Shown piece by piece: positions 11,567 through 23,800 of a stretch of DNA of 64,000 bases; the stretch's first letter is position 1, and every line of letters starts with the position of its first letter. The translations under genes and the position numbers were made by a program. The stretch is from Malania oleifera. Taxonomy: Eukaryota; Streptophyta; Magnoliopsida; Santalales; Ximeniaceae. Below the pieces are notes generated by a model that was not told the DNA's origin, made no database searches, and was given only the letters and a program-made list of their open reading frames with translations. Location: the NCBI RefSeq assembly GCF_029873635.1, contig NC_080418.1, forward strand, positions 12,379,562-12,443,561, written 5' to 3'.

Positions 11567-13653
11567 ATAGCTTCCCAAGAGGGGGGGGGGGTGAATTGGC
11601 TTTTAAAACTTTCTTCTTAGTTCTTTTTAAAGTCCTTAACTTCTTTTAATATTTAACCAATTCTTTAACTTGTTTATTTATTTTGTCAATCAAACAAGAA
11701 CTTGGTTTCTTTTAAACAATCAACAAGACAACTAATAAAACATTCAATCTTCAATCACACAAATAATTAAACTAGTCAAGCCAATCAACCACAATGCTCA
11801 AACCAACAACCAATTTGATTTTCAAATATAAGTTCACTGCAACACTATTAGATTGATGAAATCATTCAAGATTTAGTACTCTTGGAATATAAAACAAATC
11901 TTTATACCATCCAATCACAATCAATATAATATATGTAACTTTCAGCTTTTGATGTTTTCAGCCCTGTGGTGAATGTGAGTTTTGAACAAAGCCCTGTATA
12001 TATGAAATTTCTTCTTCAATATGATGTTCAATATAAAATCCAATTACTCTTTCCAAACTTCAGAATTCAAACAAACTCTAAAGTTAATTTATCTTTGGGA
12101 TGTTTAGCCAAGTAACGTACTCCCGTGTGATTTCCGCAAAGAATGGTTCAACCAACGTACTCCCTTTTGGTTTCCGCAACTCAAATCAAAATCAAACTTT
12201 AAGGTTTACTTGATTTCCAAATATATGCAGTTTATATGATTTTCAAATTTAAACTATCCACTCAATTTAAAAATGTACTGAAAATAAAGAATAGGGAAAG
12301 AGATAGTGAGACAGAGATTTTTACGAGGTTTGGCTTATACCCAGCCTACGCCCTCACCTTGGGCAAACCAACAAAGGATTCACTAAACATGTTCCGTTGA
12401 CGGGTGGAAAAAAACCTTTACAAGCGATACCCCACACTCAAACACTCCTTTACTAGGCTAGAGCCCGCCTCTCCAAATGATGTCCCCTCGTTCGGTCACT
12501 CCTCAATTAGGCTAGAGCCCGCCTCTTTAAGCAATGTCCCCTTGCTTAGCCAATGATCCAAACAACCCTTGGAATCGTCAATCTACAAGATACAAATCAA
12601 ATAGATGTGTACAAATAATGCTCACACAAAGAGCTGATTAGTATACTTTAGAAACTAATATACTTCAAATTCAAAATATCAAAAGAATGAAGTAAGAAGC
12701 TCAATGTAAATATCACCAGTTTACTTCTCTTTGATAAGGATCAAGAACTTAAATCAGATACTTTAGAGAAGTTGTAAAAGTTTAGAGATTTCTCAGAAAT
12801 TTTGCAGCAATTCAAAGCTTTTAAAACAAATAGCAAGAAGCTTTGAGTAAAAAACATCTTGAAAGAATTTTCAATGCTTGGTTTTTTTGTTTCTCATAAA
12901 CCATGTATATATACGCTTCAAAAAAAATTTCATTTGTGCTCCCCAAGTTTACTTGGAGTGTCCCCAAAGTTTCCAAAAATATTAGGGCGCAAGTCAATTA
13001 AATTTGAAAAATCCGCCCGTTGCCATACTTCGGTTGCCTAAAGTGTAACCTCAGTAGCCTAAAGTGGGTTCAGGAGCCTGAAGACATAGGGTCAAGTGCC
13101 TGAAGATACACTGCCTGTTTGATTTTCATCAGCAAAAATCTTCGGTTGCCTGAGAATTTAACCTCAGTCGTCTGGACAGTACAAAATCACTTTCCTTCTT
13201 TCTTTTTCAAAGATATTTTGTTTCTTTACTTTCTTACTTTTGAAAAACATTTTCTGGGGGTTTAAAATAAAGTCTCTAAGTTCATATTTTTCCCCTAATG
13301 AGTTTCATTTCATTCACAATGACATTTTTAACTTTGAAGTACTGACATGAAGATTTCTTAACAATATGAACATTTCTTGTTCTTTGAAACTTCATGATCC
13401 TCTTGAAGCTTTAGGTTCATTTCTTCTTCATATGTCTTTGTGCTTCGCGGTTTGATCACTTCATGACATAACATACACCTTTAAGCTTGTTGGTGATCTT
13501 TTGAAGCTTTGTTGAGTTTGGCTTTTTCAGATTCCTGAAAACATCATTAATCTTTTCTTCATTTGTTATCGTCAAAACAAGAGGTGAAAGCCTTGTTAGG
13601 CTAACACATTTTATTGATGAAAGAAAAATCTTCCAAGACAAAGGTGTCAACAG
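11567..13653 (-). mobile_element. Copia-type LTR, minus strand
   Basis: Starts on the minus strand at 13653 with TGTTGACACC and ends near 11567 in a C-rich tract followed by CTTGGGAAG, the same plan as the LTRs at 31857, 52402 and 58575. A TATA box (TATATATAC) lies at about 12905-12913. Upstream of it in the minus direction, at 13010-13160, is a cluster of repeated GTTGCCT / AGGCAAC-like motifs in place of the GGTCGACC motifs of the other LTRs. The internal part that should follow is absent: gypsy sequence begins at 13654. It is either a solo LTR or a fragment. I found no clear target duplication. Confidence 0.65.
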
Positions 13654-13679
13654 ATTACAAAAGGAAAATAACTATAAGG

Positions 13680-15281
13680 AAAACAAAAGAACATCATATG
13701 AAAAGGATTGGATAATCAAAAGCTTGCTAATCCAATATTTTAGCCTCTGCGTCGACAAGTAAGACCATTGATTCAAGAATCACCCAGATATGTTTACCAC
13801 TTCCTTCCTGGTGATTGGGCAAAGGATTCCCCTGGATTCCTGATTGCTTGTCATCAAAAGCTAACCATCCTGCATCTCTTAATGATTGCACTTTATGCTT
13901 AAAGGCCCAGCATCGATCAATAGTATGGTTGGGAGAGTTAGCATGTTACTCACAACGAACCCCCGGGATCGTACCACTATAGAGGAGGGTTCGTAATGGG
14001 CATCCCAGGGATTGCAGATACCATTCCTCCTTCCCGCAGCTGAGAAAATAATTCGGCATATGTCATAGGAATGGGGTCCACCCTTTTGAAGTTTTTGGGT
14101 ACATTCTTATCTCGTTCTTGCTGATTCAGAGGGGTTGGCGTGAGCCTAGGAGCCACGAACTGGGGCCTCATGCCCTTATGCACGGTTTGATATACCGCAG
14201 GTTCAAAAATAAAGTTTCTTTTTGGCCATTGGTTCCCACCTCTTGTGTACTGATTCTTCCAATTAAATTGTCCCTATATCATTTGTGCCTCTTCTTCCTT
14301 CTATCTATTGGTCTACTTTTTGCCTGGACCGATTTCTGTTCCACCATCCTTGACTAGATCCGCCTTGATGTCAACTTCAATTCTCCCTCCTGTAGCTACA
14401 ATATCCATAAAATCGTAGGGAGTTGCTCCCTGAAGATGCGTGCGGTAGGGGTCTTTCAGCGTGCTCACAAACAAAGAAATGGCCTTTCGGTCACTTACCG
14501 GGGAGTCCACCTGAATCGACATATCCCTACACCTATAAGCATATTCTCTGAAAGTTTCAGTGGATTTCTTCTCCATTTCTTTCAAAGTCATTCGGTCAGC
14601 GGCCATCTCCATCACATGGCGGTAGTGAGTGACAAAGGCATTGACCAAATCCTTCCAAGTGTAGACCCGAGCTTTATCTTGCTAAATATACCAACGGATA
14701 GTAGACTCGGTCAAACTACTTTGAAATTAGTGCATCATTAGCTTTTCGTTTTCTAAGTAAGCTGCCATTGCTTGACAATACATCACCAAGTGGGTTCGAG
14801 GACACCGAGTTTTGTCAAACTTTTTAAAGTCCGGCATCTTAAATTTTGGTAGTAGAGTGACCTTTGACACAGGACAAAGGTCATTAGTATTAACGACGTC
14901 GAAAGTATTAGACCCTTCCATTGCTTTCAAGTGCTCTTCCAGTACGTCACAACGATGCTCGACCTTAGTTTTATTTATCCCCATATCAGAAGCTACTAAC
15001 GGGGGAGTTCTTGCCACTAGGAACCCCTGTGCTGGCACAGTAGGAATGAATGGAGGTATATTTGGCATTGGACCCTCCATGACGCCAGGTGGTGAGGCAG
15101 ATGTTTGTTTATGATTTGGGGTGAGTCCTGGAGGATGAGTGAGGACCGTATCTATTTTGGGATCAACCTGTACTGCCTTTCCTTTGTTCATCAGTAGCTC
15201 CAGAACCTTACTTATTTTATTATTTATTTCCTCTCGTCCCTGTTCCAGATCCAAGACTCTGTTTTCTAGTTGTTCACTCAT
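13680..15281 (-). pseudogene. gag of Tat/Ogre-like gypsy element, broken
   Basis: A single minus-strand frame runs from the ATG at 15281 to the junction near 13654, interrupted by several stops (around 14727, 14690, 14313 and 13977). The N-terminal part is a coiled-coil-like stretch (MSEQLENRVLDLEQG) and a Pro-rich linker. Next comes PKFKMPDFKKFD, typical of Tat-group gag, then a capsid-like block (14313-14648) with FREYAYRCRDM and LKDPYRTHLQG. The C-terminal part holds NHTIDRCWAFKHKVQ, a Cys/His knuckle region followed by LRDAGWLAF. Together these match the gag of plant Tat/Ogre elements. Pol is absent: a copia-type LTR lies at the 3' side. The gag uses the primer site at 16941 and the LTR at 16961. 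Confidence 0.85.
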
Positions 15282-16940
15282 TTCTCTTGGCTTCCGCCTG
15301 ATGTTGTACGGGTGCGTAGTAGTCTCAATATTTCTTTTAATTATTTAGGTGGCTTCTTTCCTTAAGAGAGCTGCAGATCAAAACTTCCTTTTTAGAATCA
15401 CGAATGCATGAATGCGTGAGTATTTAATGCATGACCATGGGATGTAATAGGTGTTTATGCATGGATGTAACTAGTGCATTCATATATACAAACAGAGATA
15501 TGAACATGCATGCAGCCTATCATGCAGGGCTATGTGTGAAATTATGCATGAAGTGCATGAATGCAATGCTACCTAGATAACCACTTTGCCAGAATTCTAG
15601 AAAAAATTCTACCAATGAAAGATTTCAAGATTAAGACGACTACTGATGGGCCACAATTTCAATTCAATTCTTCCCTCAACCATTGTTTTCCTTGATGATG
15701 GTCCATGTACCTTAGATCCTATGAAAGGTCATATTATGATTTAAGTTTGGGGTTGACCTAGGCTAGTCAATCCATTGGATTTGTTCAATACAGGCTTGTG
15801 GACTTTGATGTGCACTTGGACCTCAGCTGTTTCAAAATATGGGCTTCAAGTGATTTTCTAATGGGTCAAGGCCTGAGTTTAAAGAGAGTTGGGCTTGGAT
15901 TACTTAGAAAATGTTGGCCTAAATTTTTACATAATAGGGCCAAGGCCCACTTTTGAAATCTGGATTTGGCCCTTTTTTGAAAATCAGGCTTGGGCTGAGT
16001 TTTTGCTTAGAAAAAAGGTTGGGCCTATGTTTGATTTTAAAGAAAAATTGAGCCCGAGTTATTTGAAAAGGGTTGGGTCGACCCATATTTTAAAATGCAT
16101 AGGCCAAGTGCTTTATTTTTTGAAAGGATGGGTCATGGTCTCATTGTTGGGCTTTTTCAAAATACTGACTAAGTAGTATGCATGTCTAAATGGATGCAAA
16201 ATGCATGACATAGTACAAAGTATCTCAAAACATATATACAAAAGACTGTACGTGGAGAAGGATGTGGCTCCTGTCTCGACCCAGGGTAGGTTTGTATATA
16301 CGGGGTTTTATAGGGCTTTATCCTAGTTAGGGGAAAACTATGGACAAGTACGCATGGGTAGGCTCTAACCCTATTGATGATAGGTTCCCAACCTCAACCC
16401 TATCTTCACCCAAAGGGTTTGGACAGAGCTCAAATTAAGCGGAGTGGTTCGCGAATCCCCACAAGCCCTGCCACGTGGGGACAAATGGTATTACACTCCT
16501 TTCTAATCTTAGCAGGTAAATCCCGGGTAAAAGGCACGTGAAAGTGTGTGAATTCAAATTTAGCCTAATCCCACTACCCCACATGCATGTCACACGCTTA
16601 TTCACAATTAATCACATGCTTATTCAAACTATGACAACAAGATATTTACAATTAACTAACTTAATCTAAAAGGTTTGAAATAAAATAATTACAATTAATA
16701 TTCTTATCTACAAATTTAGAAAGAAAATATTTACAATTAATATTAAAAATTTGAAAAGAAAATATTTACCATTAATATTCTTGTCTACAAATTTGGAAAG
16801 AAAATATTTACAATTAATATTAAAAATTTGGAAAGAAAATATTTTCAACTAATATTCACAAAATGAGGAGCAACAAAAAGATTTATTAAATTTGAACTCG
16901 GGATAATTTCTAATTAATTACTGACTCAACTCTCTAACAT
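15282..16940 (-). other. Leader of the minus-strand Tat/Ogre-like element
   Basis: About 1.7 kb between the primer site and gag, without coding potential. It contains a GCATG-rich stretch (15400-15560) and a part rich in GGGCC/TTGGGCC words (15840-16160). The same features appear in reverse orientation in the leader of the plus-strand element (about 20830-22650), showing that both belong to one family. Confidence 0.7.
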
Positions 16941-16957
16941 CCCCAGCGGAGTCACCA
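16941..16957 (-). other. Primer binding site, tRNA-Arg type
   Basis: The minus strand reads TGGTGACTCCGCTGGGG, three bases after the LTR end. This closely resembles the tRNA-Arg primer site used by Ogre-type elements. Confidence 0.75.
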
Positions 16958-16960
16958 AGC

Positions 16961-18013
16961 TGTTGCGACGTCCCGAAGCGCGTGCTCCCTGGGGTCGGCG
17001 AAATAGAAATTGTGGTTTTAATTTTCAAGAAAAATAGGAATATCGGAGTCGCCACTAACCATTTAGTGTGGGTAGAACACTTAATTATTACCCAGTTAAG
17101 GGTAGAATTGGTCTGCGTTACCAAAACTGCGATCGAGAGTTCGGTTACGCGAGAGGAAGGTACGAGCACCCCCTACACCCCTGTTCTTACGAACGATGCT
17201 TACTTAATTATGAAATTATCCCTAAATAAATTTAAAAAGTATTTAAAATTACTCCCTTTTAGTGAATTTTTGAAATACCCACAAAAATATATATAATATA
17301 TATTCCCAAAGAGCTCATACCATTTCATTAAAATCATAAAGATATACATACGAAAATACTTAATAGAATAATACAAAAATACTAGAAATAGTAAATATTG
17401 TAATAAAATAGAAACATAGAAAATAGTAAAAAATACAAAAAATATGTTATAATAATAAGGCTAATACACCATAATTATAATACACTACATTGTATAACTA
17501 TTCTACTATGATAATGATACATATACATATCTCATAATATTAATAACATATAAATGTTGAGACAATATTTTATTATTATATATCATCACACGTAAGTACT
17601 AGTATTATTCGAAGCCTAAAATAAATCTATGTGCAATTAGTATGGAAACATATGATAGTAATATGGAAACTTATTCATCCTAAAATTAACATACAAACTA
17701 TATGGAAGCAATTAATCCCTAAAATTGATACGCAATAACAATATATAAAAAAATTAAATAAAACACTACTCAAAACCCTAATAACGTGAAATAGTCAAAA
17801 CCCTAAAATAAAACAATAACCCAAAACCCTAAATGATCGTATTATGAAAATTCTGTAAATAATCAAGGATCCTGGACGTGCATAAATATTACAATCCTAA
17901 ACAAAAAACAGTAATAAAAAAAATCCCTAAATATCGTATGAACAATAAACATGATAAATATCCTAAATACACCAAAAACCTAAATAATATCTATACAACA
18001 ACATGATAATACG
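16961..18013 (-). mobile_element. Tat/Ogre-like 5' LTR, minus strand, truncated
   Basis: It ends on the minus strand with GGGACGTCGCAACA at 16961 and contains the conserved block (about 17040-17200) with GGTTAGTGGCGACTCC shared with the LTRs at 18014 and 34247. It is cut at 18013 by the start of the plus-strand LTR, so the upstream half is missing. The AT-rich stretch 17250-18013 has no coding potential. Confidence 0.75.
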
Positions 18014-20807
18014 TGTAGACACCCTATTTTTGCCTAGGGCCAAAAAAAATTAAATTATATTTATTATCACTATTATTATTATTTTTTTGTTATTACTATT
18101 ACTATTATTAATATTCTTATCATTTTTTATATTATTAGTATTGTTACTTTATTATTATTATTATTAGTATTATTATTTTTACTATTATTAATATTATTAT
18201 TATTGAAAAAAAAAGGGAAAAGAAAAAAGAAAAGGAGAGTAGGGTTTTTGGTTTTGGGGCTTATAAACGAAAAGGGAAGGGGCTCGCATAAAAAGGGGGG
18301 GGGGGTGTCACGGTCCGACTATTTTTCACACTGTTGTGAAGGGTCGTGCGGCGCTAGCTAAAGCACTCTTGTTTTAACTAGCCAGCCTATCGTTTACCAA
18401 CATTCATCCACAAAGCACTTTCATTAGCATTCATTCAAATAGCAGCGGAAACAGTAATCAATTCATGAAAGTCGTGGCAAGCAAGCAGTTAACATTGAAG
18501 CAAACGTAATTCATTAACAAATCCTCCATTGACATTGTGTACTTAGCAAGGGAGGTAAGTAGGCTAAGCACGTTGACAATTTCTAGTGAGTTTTACAATG
18601 ATTGATGAACACTTACCCTCCCCTAAAGAGGTTTTTATGTAATTATCATCCTGGAACAAGGAAACATCAAAGTGACCGAGGAGTCATACTGCCTTATTTG
18701 GCTTACAAAGACTCTACTAACAGAAAATAACCCTACACTAGTATTTACATGATGGAAACCTATCCCAAGCACACGAGATAAGTGATCACAGGCAAGCATA
18801 ATGATCTGAACAAGCTTAGCTTGTGACAGGGGGCGCAGAGGAAGGAGGCAGCCCTAAAAAGAAAAAACTCTCTTTCTGTCTCAATACCCTCTCACTCTGC
18901 TTCTCTTCGATTCACACGCACAGCCTCACGGCCTCACCCCACCATCATCCTCACCATCCTCCATTCTCTTGCTTTCCATCTTTTCCTCATCTCCATGACC
19001 TCCATAGCCTCTCCCTCCCACCACCATCTTCTTCGCTCTTCCCTCACAGAAGCCACAGAGCCAAGATCAACCACCAGAAATCACCATCGCCATCCTTGTC
19101 TCCACCATCGTCGTCTCCAGCTCCGACGACCTCACCAACCTTTGCAGCTCCATCACCGCACATACAAGCAGCGGTCCTTTCCTTCCCCCCTCACGGCAAC
19201 AGCTGCAGACGACACACAGGCAGCAGCGGATTCCATGCACATTCTCCTGCAAACTCAACTCCGGCACCTAATCGCCCCAGTCCATCGCTCATTCTTGTCA
19301 CCGTCGCCATCACCGTCACTGTCACCTTGAACCACCCTCTGCTCCAAACACCCCCAGCTACGACTCCAACCACCCTCTTTCCAGCCACCCATCACGACTG
19401 CCTGCAGCAGTGCACCAGAAGTCCGAGACCTTGGTAAGCATGCACCCACCCACAGCACCACAACACACACTCACACACACAACAAACACACACTAAAACA
19501 CATGTTGCACGCACACCCCCCATACACAGACATAACACGCACGCACGCACCCAGCACACACATGTTGATTTTTAATTATTACAGTGCTAAGCTTTTTTTT
19601 TTTTAGTTATTTATTTTATGAGTTATTAGCATACATGTTAAATGATTAGGGAGGAGTTTTAATATTTACATTTAAGCTATTGTATATATGCTGAATGATT
19701 AATATTAGTATGGTAGAATTCTTACGGGTATTACATATTCATTAGGTTAGTATTTTGGAAGTAGCTTAATAATATTATATATTTATTATTGTGATAATGT
19801 GGTATTATATATTTAATAGCCTAGTGTGTTGTATGTTTAGTAAATTAACAATTTTAGTTATATGTATATCACATATTAGCATGTTGGTAAATATTACATA
19901 TTTAGCATTTTCGTATTTTTTTTGGATATTACATATTTAGTGATTTAGGGTGTAATAGACATTATTTAGTAGACATCATTTTAATCACATATCAATTATA
20001 TTTAGTATATTAATATAGTTAGTATTAATTGTTAGTATCTTGGTATATTTAGTATTGACTATTTGTAGTATATTTAGTATTAAAATATTAGTGTGATAAT
20101 ATATAGAATATTATGGTATTATTATTATGATTATATTAGGTATTATTTATTAAGATTTTTTTTCTATTTCTAATATATGTGATATTACTTTTTATAGTGT
20201 CTTTAGCATCTTAATATCTATGGTATTATGGTATTTTATTACTTATTTTGAGTTTTGTAATATTTTAGTAGATATGTGTTGCTTATTGTCCTATTATCAT
20301 ATATTGAAACATCTCATACTAGTATTTTCCTATTAAAAATTAAAATTCTATACAATTTCAAAATTTGGGAAGTGTATTTTCTTAAATATTTTCTTGATTT
20401 TTTATCCCTATGATTTTAATGCGAGGGTATGAACTTTCGGGCTTCACGTACCCTAGTTCTGAGGGAGTATATAGTATATAGATACTTTTGTGTGTGTTTC
20501 AAAATTCACTAATAGAGAGTAATTTTAAAGACTTTTTAAATTAACTTAGAGGTAATTCCAAATTAATTAGGTACCGTTTGTAAGAACGGGCGCGTAGGGG
20601 GTGCTCGTACCTTCCCCTCGCGTAACCAAACTCCCGACCCCAACTCTAGTAACGTAGATTCATTCTACCCTTAACCGGGTAGCAGTTAAGTTTTCTAATT
20701 ACACTAAAAGGTTAGTGGCGACTCCAATATTCTTATTTTTCCTGAAAACTTAAAACGTTTTTTTATTTCGCCACCCCGGGGCACCCGCTCTCCGGGACGT
20801 CTCGACA
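18014..20807 (+). mobile_element. Tat/Ogre-like 5' LTR, plus strand, 2.8 kb with an insertion
   Basis: Starts TGTAGACACCC and ends GGACGTCTCGACA, followed after three bases by a tRNA-Arg primer site. Parts in order: ATT-rich stretch, the 523-base insertion 18306-18828, a C-rich block (18840-19560), a long AT-rich part and the conserved block near 20570-20730 (GGGGGTGCTCGTACC, GTTAGTGGCGACTCC). Without the insertion it is about 2.27 kb, close to the 2,259-base solo LTR at 34247. The 204-codon frame in the C-rich block is Pro/Ser/His/Thr low complexity and is open on several frames at once, so I do not call it a gene. Confidence 0.8.
18306..18828. mobile_element. Probable solo LTR (TGTCAC...GTGACA), 523 bases
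   Basis: The block begins TGTCACGGTCC and ends CTTGTGACA, with inverted ends TGTCAC/GTGACA, and is flanked on each side by GGGGG (18301-18305 and 18829-18833). This fits a 5-base target duplication, although a G run is weak evidence. It interrupts the Tat LTR between its AT-rich start and its C-rich block; the corresponding place in the LTR at 40866 has no such insert. No coding sequence. A short inverted-repeat DNA element is the alternative. Confidence 0.6.
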
Positions 20808-20810
20808 ACT

Positions 20811-20828
20811 TGGCGACTCCACTAGAGA
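20811..20828 (+). other. Primer binding site, tRNA-Arg type
   Basis: Reads TGGCGACTCCACTAGAGA, three bases past the LTR end, close to the Ogre-type tRNA-Arg site. The same 10-base core (TGGCGACTCC) also occurs inside the LTR near 20715. Confidence 0.75.
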
Positions 20829-23800
20829 CTTTTAAGAGTTGAGCCAATAATTAATTAGGAATTATCCCCATTTAAATTTGTCAAGTCTTTTAATTACTCC
20901 ACTTTGGTTTGTAAATAAAATCCTACCATATTTGAATAAAGTAGTTTGTTAAAATTATAACATGTTTGACTTAGTAAAAACATATGTTTCCATAATTGTA
21001 GATATCTTTGAGTTAATAGTCGTAAATATCATTGAGTAATATTCTCATATATGTAGATAGCCCTGATTAATGAGAGTAGTTAGTTCCCATATAGGTAGGT
21101 ATCCCTAATTAATATAAATACTTAGTTTCCATATAGGTAGATATCCTTAATTAATGTGAATATTTAGTTTCCATATAGGTAGATATCCTTAATTAATGTG
21201 CATATTTAGTTTCCATATAGGTAGATATCCTTGATTAATGTGAATTAATGTTCCCATATATGTAGACATCCTTAATTAATGTGAATATGCAGTTTCCATA
21301 TAGGTAGATACCCTTTATTAATATGAATATTCAGTTCCCATATAGGTAAATATCCTTCCTTATTGTGAATATTTAGTTCTCATGTACATAGATATCCTTG
21401 ATTAATGTGTTTAGCCCCCATATATGTGAATATACTTGACTTAATGTGAATGCTTGTTACTATATTTATAAATATTTCAAATTTAATGTAAACATTTAGT
21501 TTCTATATTTGAAAATATTCTTGATTTAGTGAATTTTTTTGTTTCCATGGGTGTTTGAATAAGCATGTGATTAATTGTGAATAAGCATGTGACATACATG
21601 TGGGGTAGCGGTATTAAGTCAAGCTTGGATTCACACACTTTCACTAGCCTTCTACCCAGGCTTCACCCTTTAGGATTAGAAAGGAGCACAGTATCGTTAG
21701 CCCTTTTGGGACAAGGTCCTTGGGGGCACGTGAACCACTCCGCTCAGTTTGAACATTTTTCAAGCCCATTGGGTGAAGATAGGGCTCAGGCTGGGAACTT
21801 GTTGTCTATAGGGGTTAGAGCCTACCCACACGTACATACTTGTCCATAGTTTTCCCCTAATGTACAAACCTACCTTGGGTCAGGACAGGAGCCACATCCT
21901 TCTCCACGCACTGTCTGTTGTATATTTGTTGTGTTATACTTTGTATTATATCATGCATTTTGCATCCCTTTTAGACATGCATACTACTTAGCCGGTATTC
22001 TGAAAACACCCAATAATGAGACCATGACCCACCCTTTCAAAAAGTAAAGTACTTGGCCCAAGCATTTTAAAATATGGGTCGGCCCAACCCTTTTCAAATA
22101 ACTTGAGCCCAATTTTTATTTTTTTTAAAAAAAAAAAATACAAACCTAGGCCCAATCTTTTTCTAAGCAAAAAAAAAACTCGACCCAGGCCTGATTTTCA
22201 AAATGGCCAAACACAGATTTAAAGAGTGAGCCTTGACCATATTACCTTAAAACTCAAGCCAATATTTTCTAAACAATCCAAGTCCAACTCCTTTTCAACT
22301 AGGTCCTGATCCCATCATAAAATAGCTTGAAGCCCATATTTTAAAATACTCGAGGTCCAAGTGCACATTAAAGTCCACAAGCCTACATTGAATAAATCCA
22401 ATGGATTGACTAGCATGGGTCAACCCAAACTCATATCATAACCCGATCCTTCATAGAATCTAAGGTGCATGGACCATCATCAAGGAAAGAAATAGTTAAG
22501 GGAAGAATTGAATCGAAATTGTGGCTCATCAACGATCGTCTTATTCTTGAAATCCTTCATTAGTGGAAATTTTCTAGAATTCTGGCAAAGTAGCCATTAA
22601 GGTTACATCGCATTCATGCATGATTTCACACATAGCCATACACGACGGGTTGCATACATGTTCATATCCTTATTTGTATGTATTTTGTGCACTAAGTACA
22701 CCCATGTATAAACACCCATTGCATAACATAATCATTCCATGCTCAATTTCATAACCATGCATGCATAGTCATCTCAAATGGGTCAACAATCACATTCCAA
22801 TTGTCTGCAAAATCATGGTCCAAGGTGGTAGAATTAAGATCCGGGATTCCAGTATTGAGTAGAGCAAGATGATCTCTCTACAAAGAAAGGTTAGGATCAT
22901 GGGGACCCGTTGCGTGATCATAGTAGGAATGTAATAAATGTCATCAGGTTGGAAGATTGATTGGTGTTCAACTTTAGAAGTGAGCTCACATGATACAAAA
23001 ATGATATGCTTGATCACCTAAGGGTGATAATAAGAGGAATGCATCTATGCTTTTCATTTAAATCATTTTGAAATTGAATGAAATAAGAATGTCTTTCAGT
23101 CTCATCTCATTTCATCCTCCTTGAATCGTTACCTTATGCCAAATATTGTCCATTTTTGCTTGTATTTTGTGTAAGTGACATAGGAAATAATTTTATCAGT
23201 ACAAAGGACCGAAAGCCATTAGTTGATTTCTAGGGTGTATTCAATGGGGCAAAAAAAAAAAAAAAAAGGAGATGAAGGAAAAGCCTCCAAGATGAAGTAA
23301 AGAACACCACTTCAAGATGCTGTCAAGGAGCTTGGTGGGATGTAGATTTCAAAATGATGAAGAGTCTTAGGAGAAATATACAAAAATGACTTATCAAGCT
23401 TGGTCCTACATTTGTTTGATGAAATTGATAAAAAGTCTTTTATCTTTGTTACATAAGTTATGATTGGTGTCTTGAAGGTATGATGATTATATTCTAATCA
23501 AATAAGGGATGACTATCTTTGATCGACAAGTTTTCCCATAAAAAATCGAATAATGATTTACCATTTGTTAACAAAGTTGAGTCTGAATGTTAAACCAGTT
23601 TTTTTAAAAAAGTTAGTTCACCAAAAATTTAACCTGGATTTGGGTTCCTAGTGTTTGGCAAGTCATTTGAGATAATGATCATTACCAAAAGGACGGTAGG
23701 CCATTTTTCTGCTACCCAATAGAAAGTCAAAGAAGAAATCCCTTGCAAGCCATTTTTGAGCCTGAAAAATTCTTTTCTGAATTAACCCGTCAAATGATCA

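Noticed and set aside
18823..19437. 204-codon frame rich in Pro, Ser, His and Thr
   Set aside because: It starts at the border of a solo insertion inside an LTR; the composition alone explains the lack of stops, and the related LTR does not conserve it.
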